A DNA stretch of 64,000 bases from Marinomonas rhodophyticola (GCF_026113935.1 NZ_JAPEUL010000009.1:911172-975171), one strand, 5' to 3'. Counted from the stretch's first letter, positions 1-9,498 are shown. The notes: a model not told the origin generated them from the sequence alone. Numbers and translations: made by a program.

Positions 1-203
1 AGTCCCAATTTTGTGCCTTATTTAGAGGATTCTTGCTCATGGTAAGGCGGTATTTTTTGATTTTATGCACAAAAAAGAGGCAATTAATGGGGGGAGTAAA
101 CTGACTCAGTCGATTTAAGGAGAAGCCTTGGTAGATAACTTGTTTGCACCTTACTTTGGCTTCTATACTATTGAGCATTATGAAGATGAAAAATGAGAAT
201 GAC

Positions 204-449
204 ATGATTGATCAATTTATAAAGCAGCTTGGTACCGGTCTGGGGCAAGCCGCTGAGACGTTAGGCAAACTGCCAAAAGAAGAGATTCAAGCACAGTTGC
301 ATGAAGTGGCTCGCAATACGTTAAGCAAAATGGACCTTGTTACCCGAGAAGAATTTGAAGTACAGGCTGCGATGCTTGCAAAATACCGTGAGAAACTGGC
401 GGTGCTTGAAGCGCGTTTAAATGAGTTGGAACAGTCGAGTAAAAAATAA
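204..449 (+). CDS. ubiK: UbiK/YqiC (BMFP family) ubiquinone biosynthesis accessory factor
   Basis: Small acidic helical protein with the conserved core LVTREEFEVQ followed by a C-terminal coiled coil (LAVLEARLNELEQ), the signature of the BMFP/UbiK family. UbiK helps the aerobic ubiquinone-biosynthesis Ubi complex and associates with membranes and the UbiJ lipid-binding protein (family knowledge). I chose the ATG at 204 (MIDQFIKQ) because family members begin near this MID sequence; an in-frame ATG at 180 is also possible, and the reading frame stays open back to 144. A strong terminator follows immediately, so it is probably monocistronic. Neighbouring yifB fits the arrangement seen in pseudomonads. 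Confidence 0.88.
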   Translation: MIDQFIKQLGTGLGQAAETLGKLPKEEIQAQLHEVARNTLSKMDLVTREEFEVQAAMLAKYREKLAVLEARLNELEQSSKK

Positions 450-451
450 AA

Positions 452-479
452 AAAGGCGCTCATAAGGGTGAGCGCCTTT
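452..479 (+). terminator. Rho-independent terminator after ubiK
   Basis: An 11-bp stem, AAAGGCGCTCA paired with TGAGCGCCTTT, with a short TAAGGG-type loop and a T-rich tail, directly after the ubiK stop codon. Confidence 0.85.
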
Positions 480-504
480 GTTAAAGCTGAAAGCGAGTAG
501 CTGA

Positions 505-726
505 TCACTTCCAGCCTTGTTGCCAATGGTCCGCTGACGTTAGGTCACGCCAAGGGTGAACGTACTGTTGTTTGTTTATCACCGCCTCAAGCACGCATTC
601 TGTCACAGTCTCTTCGTCGTCTCTTATTAATTGAGTGACGATGAAATGCTTTTCTTTCTGCTGTGGCGACGTGGAGGTCCACTTGGACAAAAGCAGCTTG
701 TTGGGGTTTATTGGGTTTTTTGCCAT
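505..726 (-). CDS. TIGR02450-type Trp-rich small conserved protein
   Basis: About 73 residues, starting MAKNPINPNKLLLSKWT and ending in a Trp-rich tail (HPWRDLTSADHWQQGWK). The pattern NPxKLLLSKWT...KHFIVT...CVLEAV matches the TIGR02450 family of short conserved proteins of unknown function in marine gammaproteobacteria. I took the Met at 726; another Met lies three codons upstream (735). It is divergent from yifB and transcribed toward the ubiK terminator. No function can be assigned from sequence. Confidence 0.75.
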   Translation of the reverse strand: MAKNPINPNKLLLSKWTSTSPQQKEKHFIVTQLIRDDEETVTECVLEAVINKQQYVHPWRDLTSADHWQQGWK

Positions 727-820
727 TAGATCCACTCATTAACCATGTAAAACTTTATACGACATTTGTGATGCGCTGGATTGCTTTTCACAAAAAAAAT
801 AATGATATCAAGGAGAGATT

Positions 821-2333
821 ATGAGTTTAGCCACTATCTACAGCCGTGCCCGTGTGGGCGTGTCTTCCCCTTTGGTCACCGTGGAAACGCATATTTCCAA
901 CGGTCTTCCTGCACTGAATATTGTCGGTTTACCTGAAGCGGCGGTGCGAGAAGCAAAAGACCGTGTGCGCAGCGCCATTATCAATAGCCATTTTGAATGG
1001 CCGACGCGCCGCGTCACGATAAACTTAGCGCCCGCGGATTTGCCCAAAGAAGGTGGTCGTTATGATTTGGCCATTGCTATTAGTGTATTGGCCGCATCGG
1101 GTCAGCTGGGTGACATAAGCTTACGAGATACTGAGTTTATTGGTGAGTTAGCCCTATCAGGAGAGATTCGCGGGGTCTCTGGTCTCTTGCCATCCGCTAT
1201 CGCCTGTCACCATGCCAATCGACAATTGATCCTGCCTGACGATAATCAGCAAGAAGCGGCGTTGGTGGAAGGGAATGCTGTGTTTGCTAAACACCTTACT
1301 CAAGTAACAGCGCATCTATTAAAACAAACTCAGTTGCCAATTTGCGTATCGAAACCCGCTGAGCCTTTGCCTTTAGATCATAAAGATATGCGTGATGTAA
1401 AAGGCCAATACCAAGCAAGACGAGTACCTAGAAGTGGCCGCTGCGGGCGGTCATAACCTATTATTTATTGAGTTCGCAGGCACTGGCAAAACCATGTTAG
1501 CGTCACGCTTGCCCAGTATTATGCCAGCCATGACAGAAGCTGAGGCACTTGCTGTGGCGTCTGTCCAGTCGGTAGCGGGACGAAAAATGGGGCTGGATTG
1601 GCACTGGTCTGAACGGCCATTCCGCTCGCCGCACCATTCTTGTTCGGCCGCCGCCTTGGTGGGTGGCGGCTCGATTCCTAAGCCGGGTGAAGCCTCCCTA
1701 GCCCATTGTGGCGTACTCTTTCTTGATGAGCTGCCCGAATTTGACCGCAAAGTATTGGAAGTGTTGCGAGAGCCATTAGAAAACGGCGAGGTGCATATCT
1801 CCCGTGCGCGTGGGCAGATGTCTTTTCCTGCGCGCTTTCAACTGGTGGCCGCAATGAACGCCAGTAACGAAGCTTATAATGGTGGGCAGGACTATTACCA
1901 ATCCAGCGCCAGCCAAAAATACCTCAAAAAGCTCTCTGCACCGTTTTTGGATCGTATCGACTTACATGTGGAAGTGCCACCTTTACCGTCTGATGTCTTG
2001 GTCAATGCCCAAGAAGAAGGCGAGTCTAGTGCCAGTGTACGTGAACGAGTGGAAAGAGCGGTGGCTAGGCAAAGAGTTCGACAAGGCGTACAAAATGCTT
2101 TACTGAGTGGGCGTCAACTCGAAGCCATTTGTGCATTAAGCGATGACGATAAGCAATTTATGCAGCACGCCCTAGAAAAACTCAAACTGTCTGCACGGGC
2201 CTATCATCGTGTATTAAAAGTGGCTTTGACCTTGGCTGACTTAAATGACTCGCCCGTGACCAGAGCGCATTTAATGGAGTCGTTGAGTTACCGCAAAATG
2301 GAAAAAACCTTATCCATGGTTATCTCTTCTTAA
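821..2333 (+). pseudogene. yifB: YifB/ComM Mg-chelatase-like AAA+ protein, frameshifted
   Basis: The first part (821-1456) gives the ComM N-terminal domain (MSLATIYSRARVG, then NLAPADLPKEGGRYDL). The second part (1434-2333) gives the AAA+ core (AGTGKTMLASRLP, FLDELPEF, FRSPHHS) and C-terminal domain. The reading frame changes near 1425, where ...QYQARRV should continue as LEVAAAGGHNLL. The Walker A region also reads IEFAGTGKT where the family has IGPPGTGKT, so two local defects lie about 65 bp apart. ComM proteins are hexameric branch-migration helicases in natural transformation. The rest is conserved and full length (about 500 aa), so sequencing error is as likely as real inactivation. Confidence 0.85.
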
Positions 2334-2561
2334 ATCTTATGACTATTTGAACAGGCAGGACATGACGTTATGCCTTAATTCAGCATGCTGCTGACGGGTT
2401 TAGATTCTTTTAGGTGGGCGATAAAAGCTGTTTTAACCTAGGTCATTTGGTTACAATCCTCCTCCCGTTTTGGGACGCATAATAATTAAATAGTGGTTGC
2501 GTATTCGTGTTTGCTGAGTTCTTGGCGGCAAGGGCGAATGGCATACGTGGAGTTTTGTATT

Positions 2562-3491
2562 ATGGTAATTCAGCTTTTCCCCCTTTGGGCGTTGTTGCTT
2601 TCCGGCGTCGCCTTTTTACAGCCAAGTTTGTTTACTGGCTTGAGTTCTCAGATTGTTCCTTTGTTAACCATCATTATGTTGGCAATGGGTTTGACCTTAA
2701 GCCCTGCGGATTTCAAACAAGTATTGAAAAACGGTAAAGCCGTCGGTGTAGGTGTGTTATTGCAATTCTTGGTGATGCCCATTGCGGCGTTTTGTGTAGC
2801 CTTTGCTTTTGGCTTTGATACCGAATTGACCGTGGGCATGTTGCTGGTTGGTAGCGTGGCGGGTGGTACGTCATCGAACGTTATGTGTTATCTGGCAAAA
2901 GGCGATACCGCCTTGTCGATTTCTATGACGGCGATTTCGACGCTGCTTGGCGTGGTGTTAACGCCATTCCTAGTCTCGCTGATGATAGGGCAAAGTGTCG
3001 ACGTGCCGGTTGCGTCAATGCTAATGAGCTTGTTCAAAATCGTACTCTTGCCCGTTGCTGGTGGCGTACTGATTAATACCTTCTTCTCGAAGTTTGTCCG
3101 CAAAGCCGAACCGATTTTTCCTTATATCTCCATGTTTGCCATCGTGTTGATTATTGCCATTGTCGTGGCTTTGAGTGCTTCGAAGATCGTTCAAGTCGGT
3201 ATGATCGTCGCCGCTGCGGTGATTTTACATAATGCCATTGGTTTGATCTTAGGCTATTGGGTGACATACTTGCTGGGATTTGATGCGCGTATTTGTCGAA
3301 CCATCGCTTTCGAAGTAGGCTTGCAAAACTCTGGTTTAGCGGCAGCGCTTGCCGTGAAATTTTTCACACCAATGGCGGCTTTACCTGGCACCATTTTCAG
3401 CGTTTGGCACAATATTTCAGGGTCTTTGTTGGCGAGCTATTGGAGCCGTCGACCTGTTGTGGACAATCACCACACAGAGACGTCTAAATAA
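2562..3491 (+). CDS. Bile acid:sodium symporter (BASS) family transporter
   Basis: About 309 residues, almost entirely hydrophobic, with roughly ten transmembrane helices. It carries the BASS hallmarks GSVAGGTSSNVMCYLAKGD in the middle and EVGLQNSGLAAALA near the C-terminus. Family members import organic anions with sodium; relatives include PanS-type transporters, so the substrate is not resolved. I chose ATG 2562 (MVIQLFPLW) because GTGGAG at 2547-2552 is a plausible ribosome site; the open frame extends to 2493 but the extra residues are not family-like. A terminator follows. The 228 bp upstream show no recognisable regulatory motif. Confidence 0.82.
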   Translation: MVIQLFPLWALLLSGVAFLQPSLFTGLSSQIVPLLTIIMLAMGLTLSPADFKQVLKNGKAVGVGVLLQFLVMPIAAFCVAFAFGFDTELTVGMLLVGSVAGGTSSNVMCYLAKGDTALSISMTAISTLLGVVLTPFLVSLMIGQSVDVPVASMLMSLFKIVLLPVAGGVLINTFFSKFVRKAEPIFPYISMFAIVLIIAIVVALSASKIVQVGMIVAAAVILHNAIGLILGYWVTYLLGFDARICRTIAFEVGLQNSGLAAALAVKFFTPMAALPGTIFSVWHNISGSLLASYWSRRPVVDNHHTETSK

Positions 3492-3512
3492 AATACCTAA
3501 TTGGTGTTAATG

Positions 3513-3543
3513 AAAGGGATGCCACTTGAGCGTCCCTTTTTTC
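3513..3543 (+). terminator. Rho-independent terminator after BASS transporter
   Basis: Stem AAAGGGATG / CGTCCCTTT (one G-T pair) followed by a run of Ts, 20 bp after the transporter stop codon. Confidence 0.75.
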
Positions 3544-3631
3544 ACCCGTTGGTTTTTTTCTCTCAGTGCGAGACGGGCGATTGTCGGGTACACTTACGGC
3601 TGATTTTTAATAGCCAGAGCCTGAGTTTTCC

Positions 3632-5683
3632 ATGAGCGAACCATTACTCTCCATAGCCCAACGTCTGCGTAATCTCAACGAACGTCAATTGGATGCCGTC
3701 AAACAAATTGATGGCCCTTTGCTGGTATTGGCAGGCGCTGGCTCCGGAAAAACCAGTGTAATTACGACGAAAATCGCCTATTTGATCCAAACTTGTGGCT
3801 TTAAAGCCAATAGCATCATTGCGGTAACCTTTACCAACAAAGCCGCACGTGAAATGAAAGAGCGTGTGGTTGGCATGTTATCAAAGCAAGAAAGCCGAGG
3901 TTTGAGTATTTCGACTTTCCATAATTTAGGGTTACGGATTCTTCGCAAAGAATATCGTCGTGCTGGCCTAAAAGAAGGGTTTACCCTATTTGACTCCCAA
4001 GACTCGCTCAGTTTGGTCAAAGAGATTCTGGATAAAGAATTCAATGGTCAAATGGACGCAGCGGCGTATTGTCAGAACACCATTTCCAATTGGAAAAACG
4101 ATTTAACAACACCGCAAGAAGCCATCACCAATGCGGACACAGAAGAGTTTTTGCTTGCCGCACAAGTGTATGTGCAATACCAACGTTATTTACGTGCTTA
4201 CAATGCGGTGGACTTTGACGATTTAATCTTGTTGCCTGTCAGTCTGTTAATGGCTGACGAGGAGTTGCGAGAGCGTTGGCAGAAAAAGGTACGCTACCTG
4301 CTGGTGGATGAGTGCCAAGACACCAACGCCAGTCAGTATGAATTGATTCGCTTATTAGCGGGTTTTCGTCGCTGCTTTACCCTAGTGGGAGATGACGATC
4401 AATCCATTTACGCCTGGCGCGGGGCACGCCCAGAAAACTTGGAACGTTTGTCGGTGGATTATCCCAATTTAAAATTGGTCAAACTGGAGCAAAACTATCG
4501 TTCCACCAAACGTATCCTCAAAGCCGCCAATACCTTGATTGCCAACAATCCACACATTTACGACAAAGCCTTGTGGAGTGATCACGAAGAGGGCGACCCG
4601 ATCCGTATCATGGTAACGCGTAACGAAGACGCTGAGTCCGAACGTGTCGCGGCTGAAATACAATCTCGGCACCTACGTCATGATATTCCCTATCGAGATT
4701 TTGCCATCCTATACCGTGGTAACCACCAAGCTCGACTATTGGAAATCAAACTGCAAGCTTATCGCATCCCTTATAAGATGAACGGCGGCACGTCTTTTTT
4801 CTCCCGCGCCGAAATCAAAGACTTAATGGGCTATTTACGTCTTTTGGTCAACCCATTAGACGACAACGCATTTTTACGCATTGTTAATTTACCGCGTCGA
4901 GAAATTGGCCCAGCCACGTTAGAAAAAGTCGGCAACCTTGCCACCGAGCGCGGTATCAGCCTGTTCGAAGCGTCGGGCTATAAAGAGCTAGAAGACAGCA
5001 TTACTGGGCGCTCATTAAAAAGCTTACAAGATTTTGAACGTTGGCTCTCTACATTGCGTAAGCGTTTAGAAGGCGGTGCGTCGCCTGTGCCTGTGATCGA
5101 GCAAATGATCCATGATATGGATTACTACAGTTGGATTCAGGAACAAACCTCATCGACAAAAGCGGCGGAACGCCGTATTGAAAACGTGCGTTTCCTGCTG
5201 GACTCTATCCAGCGCATGATGGAATCCGCATGGGAAGAGGACGAAAGCGCAGGCTTGGATCAAGCCATCAGTAAACTGTTATTAATCGACATGTTAGAAC
5301 GCCAAGAAGAAGAGGAAGACGAAGACAAGGTTCAGCTGTTAACACTGCATGCTTCTAAAGGTCTTGAGTACCCTCACGTTTTCTTAATTGGCTGCGAAGA
5401 AGAACTGTTACCGCACAGAAACAGCATTGAAAACGACGACATTGAAGAAGAGCGCCGTTTGGCTTACGTCGGGATCACTCGAGCGAAGAAAACCTTATGC
5501 ATTACCTTAGCCGCCAAACGCCGTCAATATGGCGAAGAAATCGACTGCATGCCGAGCCGATTCTTAGACGAACTGCCAGAAGAAGATCTTGTTTGGGAAG
5601 GGCGCGGTGACGAAGGCGAAAGCGCGAAAAAAGAACGAGGCCTCGCGTCTTTATCGGCCTTAAAAGCCATGCTAAATAGCTAA
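3632..5683 (+). CDS. rep: ATP-dependent DNA helicase Rep (UvrD/Rep superfamily 1A)
   Basis: 683 residues with all SF1A motifs in order: Walker A AGAGSGKT (residues 34-41), Walker B LLVDECQDTN, motif III DDDQSIYAWRGA, motif V LLTLHASKGLEY and motif VI RRLAYVGITRAKK. Sequence and length fit Rep rather than UvrD or PcrA, including the ISTFHNLGLRILRKEY region and NTISNWKNDLTTP. Rep is a 3'-5' helicase that clears proteins ahead of replication forks. The start at 3632 follows AGCCTGAG. Its last four bases overlap the end of the convergent cytochrome gene. The frame is intact over 2 kb, unlike many genes here. Confidence 0.95.
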   Translation: MSEPLLSIAQRLRNLNERQLDAVKQIDGPLLVLAGAGSGKTSVITTKIAYLIQTCGFKANSIIAVTFTNKAAREMKERVVGMLSKQESRGLSISTFHNLGLRILRKEYRRAGLKEGFTLFDSQDSLSLVKEILDKEFNGQMDAAAYCQNTISNWKNDLTTPQEAITNADTEEFLLAAQVYVQYQRYLRAYNAVDFDDLILLPVSLLMADEELRERWQKKVRYLLVDECQDTNASQYELIRLLAGFRRCFTLVGDDDQSIYAWRGARPENLERLSVDYPNLKLVKLEQNYRSTKRILKAANTLIANNPHIYDKALWSDHEEGDPIRIMVTRNEDAESERVAAEIQSRHLRHDIPYRDFAILYRGNHQARLLEIKLQAYRIPYKMNGGTSFFSRAEIKDLMGYLRLLVNPLDDNAFLRIVNLPRREIGPATLEKVGNLATERGISLFEASGYKELEDSITGRSLKSLQDFERWLSTLRKRLEGGASPVPVIEQMIHDMDYYSWIQEQTSSTKAAERRIENVRFLLDSIQRMMESAWEEDESAGLDQAISKLLLIDMLERQEEEEDEDKVQLLTLHASKGLEYPHVFLIGCEEELLPHRNSIENDDIEEERRLAYVGITRAKKTLCITLAAKRRQYGEEIDCMPSRFLDELPEEDLVWEGRGDEGESAKKERGLASLSALKAMLNS

Positions 5684-6057
5684 TTGCTTGGGCTATTGTC
5701 GATCATGTATTGAATCGCACCACGCAGCTCATCTTCACTGCAATCAAAGCACAAACCTTTTGGTGGCATGGCTTTAAAGCCATTGGTCGCATTTTTTAGT
5801 AAAGTATCTATACCTTTTTCAATGCGTGGTTGCCACTCTTCGGCATGACCTATACGTGGCGCCCCTGCAACGCCATTGACATGGCAAGCAATACAATAAG
5901 TGTTATAAATCTGCGTCACTGGACGACCAGAATAGGGTTGTGCTGTGGTGTTTGTTTCCTCAGAAGCTTGACCATGTGCGGGCAAGAGCGCGAGTAAACA
6001 AACGCCAAACGACAGAGCAAGAGGCCGATAAGAACGCAACAGACGGATAAAAAACAC
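5680..6057 (-). CDS. Periplasmic cytochrome c5-type monohaem protein
   Basis: 125 residues with an N-terminal signal segment (LALSFGVCLLALLPAHGQA), the haem motif CIACH, a distal methionine in AMPPKG, and the additional cysteine pair CFDC characteristic of cytochrome c5. It is expected to be exported and to shuttle electrons in the periplasm. It lies tail to tail with rep, overlapping by 4 bp. Cytochrome c5 genes commonly neighbour rep in gammaproteobacteria (recalled, not checked). Confidence 0.88.
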   Translation of the reverse strand: MFFIRLLRSYRPLALSFGVCLLALLPAHGQASEETNTTAQPYSGRPVTQIYNTYCIACHVNGVAGAPRIGHAEEWQPRIEKGIDTLLKNATNGFKAMPPKGLCFDCSEDELRGAIQYMIDNSPSN

Positions 6058-6199
6058 GGTACTTCCTTCTTTCGATTAAGGACTTAACAGTCAAATCATT
6101 ATACGATAAAACCGTACTGACAGATGACTATTCGGTCATGGTTAGGCAATGACAATACACACGTTGTAAAACAGTCAGGTACTGTAATGGAGAATGACA

Positions 6200-6494
6200 A
6201 TGGAAAATGTGCTCACTTTAGTGGCCACCATCACTGCGAAAACAGGTAAAGCGGAGTCCCTTAAAAAGTGCTTTATTAAACTTGGTCGCGCCAACTCGAG
6301 CTGAAGCCGGGTGTTTGCAATACGATCTACATCAAGATAACCAAGATCCAAATGTCTTTGTGTTTTTAGAGCGTTGGACAGGTTACGACGTCTGGCATGA
6401 CCACATGGAAAGTGCGCACATCAAAGCCTACATTGCCCTAGCGGATGACTTAGTAAACGAATTTGTCGTCAAAGAAATGCACGCCATTGGCTAA
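6200..6494 (+). pseudogene. Antibiotic biosynthesis monooxygenase (ABM/YgiN-like) domain protein, frameshifted
   Basis: Starts MENVLTLVATITAKTGKAESLKK at the ATG at 6200, preceded by GGAGA at 6189-6193. It then continues in another frame as LVAPTRAEAGCLQYDLHQD...FVFLERWTGYDVWHDHMES..HIKAY. Together this is the approximately 97-residue ferredoxin-like ABM fold, whose relatives include quinol and haem monooxygenases. One surplus base near 6268 (AAAAAGTGC, expected AAAAAGGC or AAAAAGC) explains the shift. An otherwise well-conserved domain suggests sequencing error or a very recent mutation. Confidence 0.75.
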
Positions 6495-6697
6495 TCATGA
6501 CGAAAACACCATCGGGCAGCGACCACAGACCCGTTCGTCGTCCGAAATCTTAGTGCAAAAGCAGAATATCAACACTTTGGGCTAACATTATTGTATTAAG
6601 CACTGGAATCCTGAGGGATTTCCTTTAGAATACGCACTCAAATTTGTTCTGGCCTACTTTGCTCCATGCAAAGATATCCCCGTCAGACAACCCTAAT

Positions 6698-6774
6698 GCG
6701 CCCGTAGCTCAGCTGGATAGAGCGTCGCCCTCCGGAGGCGAAGGTCGGAGGTTCAAATCCTCTCGGGCGTACCA
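6698..6774 (+). tRNA. tRNA-Arg (anticodon CCG), CCA encoded
   Basis: A 77-nt cloverleaf. The acceptor stem GCGCCCG pairs with CGGGCGT (terminal G-T), the D arm is GCTC..GAGC, the anticodon stem TCGCC/GGCGA encloses loop CTCCGGA with CCG at its centre, and the T arm contains GGTTCAAATCC. The 3' end is ACCA. CCG decodes the CGG arginine codon. Confidence 0.95.
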
Positions 6775-6870
6775 TTTTTGACCAGTCCTGTGACATTCAT
6801 TGCTATCTTTTGTCGCTCTTTTCATGTCTAAACTGCTATAAAGACACATCCAAAGGAAGAGGGCAAACAA

Positions 6871-7809
6871 GTGCTTAAGCAACTCGGTAAAATAAACGGT
6901 TATTACCTTGCCATTGTGTTGGCGATTGTTTTTTCGTGGTGGGGCTTGCTTGACAGTAAAGCATCTGACTATGTCTCTTCTTCCTTAGTGCAGGCGTTAA
7001 GTGCGTTTGGTTTGGCTAAGTTGTTTAACGCGACGGTATCGGTGTTACAAAGCATCCAAATCAGTGTGTTTGTCAGCTCTGTAACCATTGGTGAGTTATT
7101 AGACCCATTTAACGACATGATCGAAGATTTTTCCGGTGTCATGAAGGTCGCAGTGTCGTCGCTTATCTTTCAAAGTATTTTGCTTAAAATCATCTCCACC
7201 GTGTATTTTAAAGTCTTTGTGACGTTTTCTGGTTTGCTGTTTGGCTACTTATATTGGTGCAAAAGTCGTTTTGCTGAAGTGGCGTATAAAGTCTTTGTTA
7301 CTGCCGTGGGGGCGAAGTTTTTATTGGTACTGGTGGTGTTACTGTCAGCGCTGGTTGATGCATCGTTTTTAAGTGATGAAAAGACGCAAACCATGGATAA
7401 AATTCAAGTGTATTCGGCTGATATGAATGATGTCACGACGGGGCTAGGGGTTGCATTCGATCTAAAACAATCTTTGGAGAAAGACAAACAAAGTGTGCAA
7501 ACCAAGCTCAACGAGCAAGAAAAAATGCTGTCCGAGCACAATGGACGATTAGCGGATTTAACGGCCCAAAATGCGTCTCTGAATCGTCAGATATCGGCTC
7601 GCAAAGAGACCTTATCTACGTTAGACATTGTCTTTAATAACGACAAAATATTAGCGGATTTACGAGCAGAGCAGAGTCTTTTAGCGAATGAGCGCCATAG
7701 CCTTCAGCAGACGATACAAGCCAGCCAAATTAAGATTAGTATGCTACAAGCGTCCATTGATGATTTAGAGAATCTGGATTCAGAAGAGCAAAGTTTTTTG
7801 CTTCTATGA
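6871..7809 (+). CDS. Unrecognised membrane protein with C-terminal coiled coil
   Basis: 312 residues from a GTG start preceded by GGAAGAGGG. I do not recognise the family. There is one N-terminal hydrophobic helix (about residues 12-25), a hydrophobic central block (about 95-165) with two to three further membrane segments, then a long soluble heptad-rich coiled coil (about 185-305: QSLEKDKQSVQTKLNEQEKM and onward). The stop overlaps the ATG of the next small gene. One added T in the T6 run at 7793-7798 would fuse the two into a single protein of about 386 aa ending in another membrane helix. Given the frameshifts elsewhere, that is a real possibility. Confidence 0.6.
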   Translation: MLKQLGKINGYYLAIVLAIVFSWWGLLDSKASDYVSSSLVQALSAFGLAKLFNATVSVLQSIQISVFVSSVTIGELLDPFNDMIEDFSGVMKVAVSSLIFQSILLKIISTVYFKVFVTFSGLLFGYLYWCKSRFAEVAYKVFVTAVGAKFLLVLVVLLSALVDASFLSDEKTQTMDKIQVYSADMNDVTTGLGVAFDLKQSLEKDKQSVQTKLNEQEKMLSEHNGRLADLTAQNASLNRQISARKETLSTLDIVFNNDKILADLRAEQSLLANERHSLQQTIQASQIKISMLQASIDDLENLDSEEQSFLLL

Positions 7810-8027
7810 AGCAAAGTGCTTTTGGCCTGAATCATTTTAAAGACAAGGTCAGTGAGTACGTGGGCACGCTCAATGGTCTCGTCAACGATTTCCTTACCTT
7901 ATTGGCACTGTTTGCGTTTAATACGGTCTTGATTCCTATTTTGTTCCTGTATTTGGGGGCAAAAGGCTTCAAGCTGGTTTGGCAAATGAAACCGTCTGAC
8001 CTAGTAGAACGAACTAAAAAAGCGTAA
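7806..8027 (+). CDS. Small single-helix membrane protein, possibly the C-terminus of the upstream gene
   Basis: 73 residues beginning MKQSAFGLNHFKDKV, with one strong transmembrane segment (FLTLLALFAFNTVLIPILFLYLG, about residues 29-51) and a basic tail. Its ATG overlaps the upstream stop (ATGA-type overlap) and there is no independent ribosome site. It is therefore either translationally coupled or the displaced C-terminus of the upstream coiled-coil membrane protein. No family recognised. Confidence 0.5.
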   Translation: MKQSAFGLNHFKDKVSEYVGTLNGLVNDFLTLLALFAFNTVLIPILFLYLGAKGFKLVWQMKPSDLVERTKKA

Positions 8028-8056
8028 AAGATAGCCTATAAAGTGCGGCTATCTTT
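8027..8056 (+). terminator. Bidirectional terminator between membrane-protein gene and nhaR
   Basis: Stem AAAGATAGCC / GGCTATCTTT with a 10-nt loop, lying between two convergent genes and flanked by A and T runs, so it can serve both. Confidence 0.75.
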
Positions 8057-8062
8057 GCGTTG

Positions 8063-8959
8063 TTACTTATGTTTTAACCAGCCTTTTGCCGCGTCTGTGA
8101 TGGCAACCAGCGCTGGGTTGGAAAGGCGTTGTTCGGTGGCAATGGCGAAGAACTGCTCGCGTATTTCTTCGGTGCTGCCGATGGCTTCCACATGAAACTG
8201 CTTAGCCACTTCGTTCGCAATAGCCGATGGCACGATAAACACCCCCGCACCTGCCTGACCAAAGGTTTTCATCAGGACTCGGTCATCAAATTCCCCCATG
8301 ATTTTCGGATGAATATGGTGTTTTTCCAGCCATTGTAAGAGTTGAATTTGTATTAACGATTGATCACTGGGAATCAAAAAAGGCGCACCTATTAGGTTCT
8401 TTGGAAAATCCGCTTTATCTTGTTCTATTAGGTTTGGTGCCGCCATAAAAGACGTACCACATTCGCCCAAAAAGTGGTTATAGCCACGCACGCCCAAGTG
8501 GGGTGGAATGGGACCATCGGCAATAATCAGATCCAGCTTATGCAACGCCAATTCCCCTAATAAACTTTCGAGACTGTTTTCCTTGCAGATAAAGCGTATT
8601 GGATCTTCGAGTGCCATAGCGGGTGCCAACAAACGATAAGCGATGGATTTAGGAATAGAATCAGCGATCCCGACCCTGAGTAATTGCGTTCTATCGGTGG
8701 ATGCGATGCGTACTGATTGCTCCAGCTCACTGCCTAAGGAAAATATCTCATCCGCATAGCTCATCACCATATGACCCGTATCGGTCAACGCGAGGTTGCG
8801 GCCTACCTTGCTAAACAGTTCTTTACCCAGTTGCTCTTCTAGTAAGCCGATCTGTCCACTGATGGTTTGCGGGGTAATGTGCAAATGCTCGCTGGCTTTT
8901 GTAATGCTGCCTTGTTTTGCCACCATCCAGAAATAGTGCAAATGTTTGAAATTGATCAT
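8063..8959 (-). CDS. nhaR: LysR-family transcriptional activator NhaR
   Basis: 298 residues with an N-terminal winged helix-turn-helix (NFKHLHYFWMVAKQGSITKA, then LHITPQTISGQIGLLEE) and a type-2 periplasmic-binding-like effector domain. The exact phrases HYFWxVxKxGS, TPQTISGQI, LGECG and GEFDDxxLMKxFG are the NhaR pattern. NhaR activates sodium/proton antiporter genes in response to sodium (family knowledge), which suits a marine host. No nhaA lies within the window, so regulation must be in trans. It is divergent from the HPF-like gene. Confidence 0.88.
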   Translation of the reverse strand: MINFKHLHYFWMVAKQGSITKASEHLHITPQTISGQIGLLEEQLGKELFSKVGRNLALTDTGHMVMSYADEIFSLGSELEQSVRIASTDRTQLLRVGIADSIPKSIAYRLLAPAMALEDPIRFICKENSLESLLGELALHKLDLIIADGPIPPHLGVRGYNHFLGECGTSFMAAPNLIEQDKADFPKNLIGAPFLIPSDQSLIQIQLLQWLEKHHIHPKIMGEFDDRVLMKTFGQAGAGVFIVPSAIANEVAKQFHVEAIGSTEEIREQFFAIATEQRLSNPALVAITDAAKGWLKHK

Positions 8960-9084
8960 GTTTCACCAATACTTCGAGAAAAGCTGATTGTTTACATAAA
9001 TAATTCGATTATATCTTATGAGTTTTTGTGAGTAACGTGAAACTTCCAACATAACTTACTCATTCATGAGTGAAGGAGAACAAG

Positions 9085-9498
9085 ATGAGAATCAAAGTCC
9101 AAGCACGTCGTCTAGCGCTGACCAAAAGTTTAAAAGCGTATGTGAAACGTCGTCTTAATTTTGCCTTGAATTCCCGTTATGACAATATTCAACGAGTGAC
9201 CGTGACGCTTACCGATGTCAACGGTCCGAAAGGTGGTGAAGACAAGCACTGCCAAGTTCTGGTCAAACTCAATGGCCAAAAAGAAGTGGTAATAAGCGAG
9301 CAACAAGCCGATTTGTATTCGGCCATAGACAGCGCTGCTAGCCGTACAAGCCGAACGGTGACACGACGCATTGAACGACTACAACACAAAGCCACGCGAT
9401 TAAAAGCCGCTTTTCATAAGATGAGACCGCAGAAGAAAATGCCGCGAGACATTTATGAAGAATACGAAAATGAATACGGTTACTACCAACATGCTTGA
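9085..9498 (+). CDS. HPF/RaiA-family ribosome-associated protein
   Basis: About 137 residues with the beta-alpha-beta-beta-beta-alpha pattern of the HPF/RaiA fold: MRIKVQARRLALTKSLKAYV, then VTVTLTDVNGPKGGEDKHCQVLVKL and DLYSAIDSAASRTSRTVTRR. Such proteins bind the 30S subunit and promote hibernation or dampen translation in stress. The tail is longer than short HPF and ends in an acidic, Tyr-rich segment (DIYEEYENEYGYYQHA). I chose ATG 9085 over an in-frame GTG at 9070 because AAGGAG at 9073-9078 is ideally spaced. A terminator follows. Confidence 0.8.
   Translation: MRIKVQARRLALTKSLKAYVKRRLNFALNSRYDNIQRVTVTLTDVNGPKGGEDKHCQVLVKLNGQKEVVISEQQADLYSAIDSAASRTSRTVTRRIERLQHKATRLKAAFHKMRPQKKMPRDIYEEYENEYGYYQHA

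Noticed and set aside
1-203. A gene or sigma-54 promoter ahead of ubiK
   Set aside because: No open frame or clear -24/-12 elements could be supported; the region probably holds the ubiK promoter and the start region of an off-window gene.
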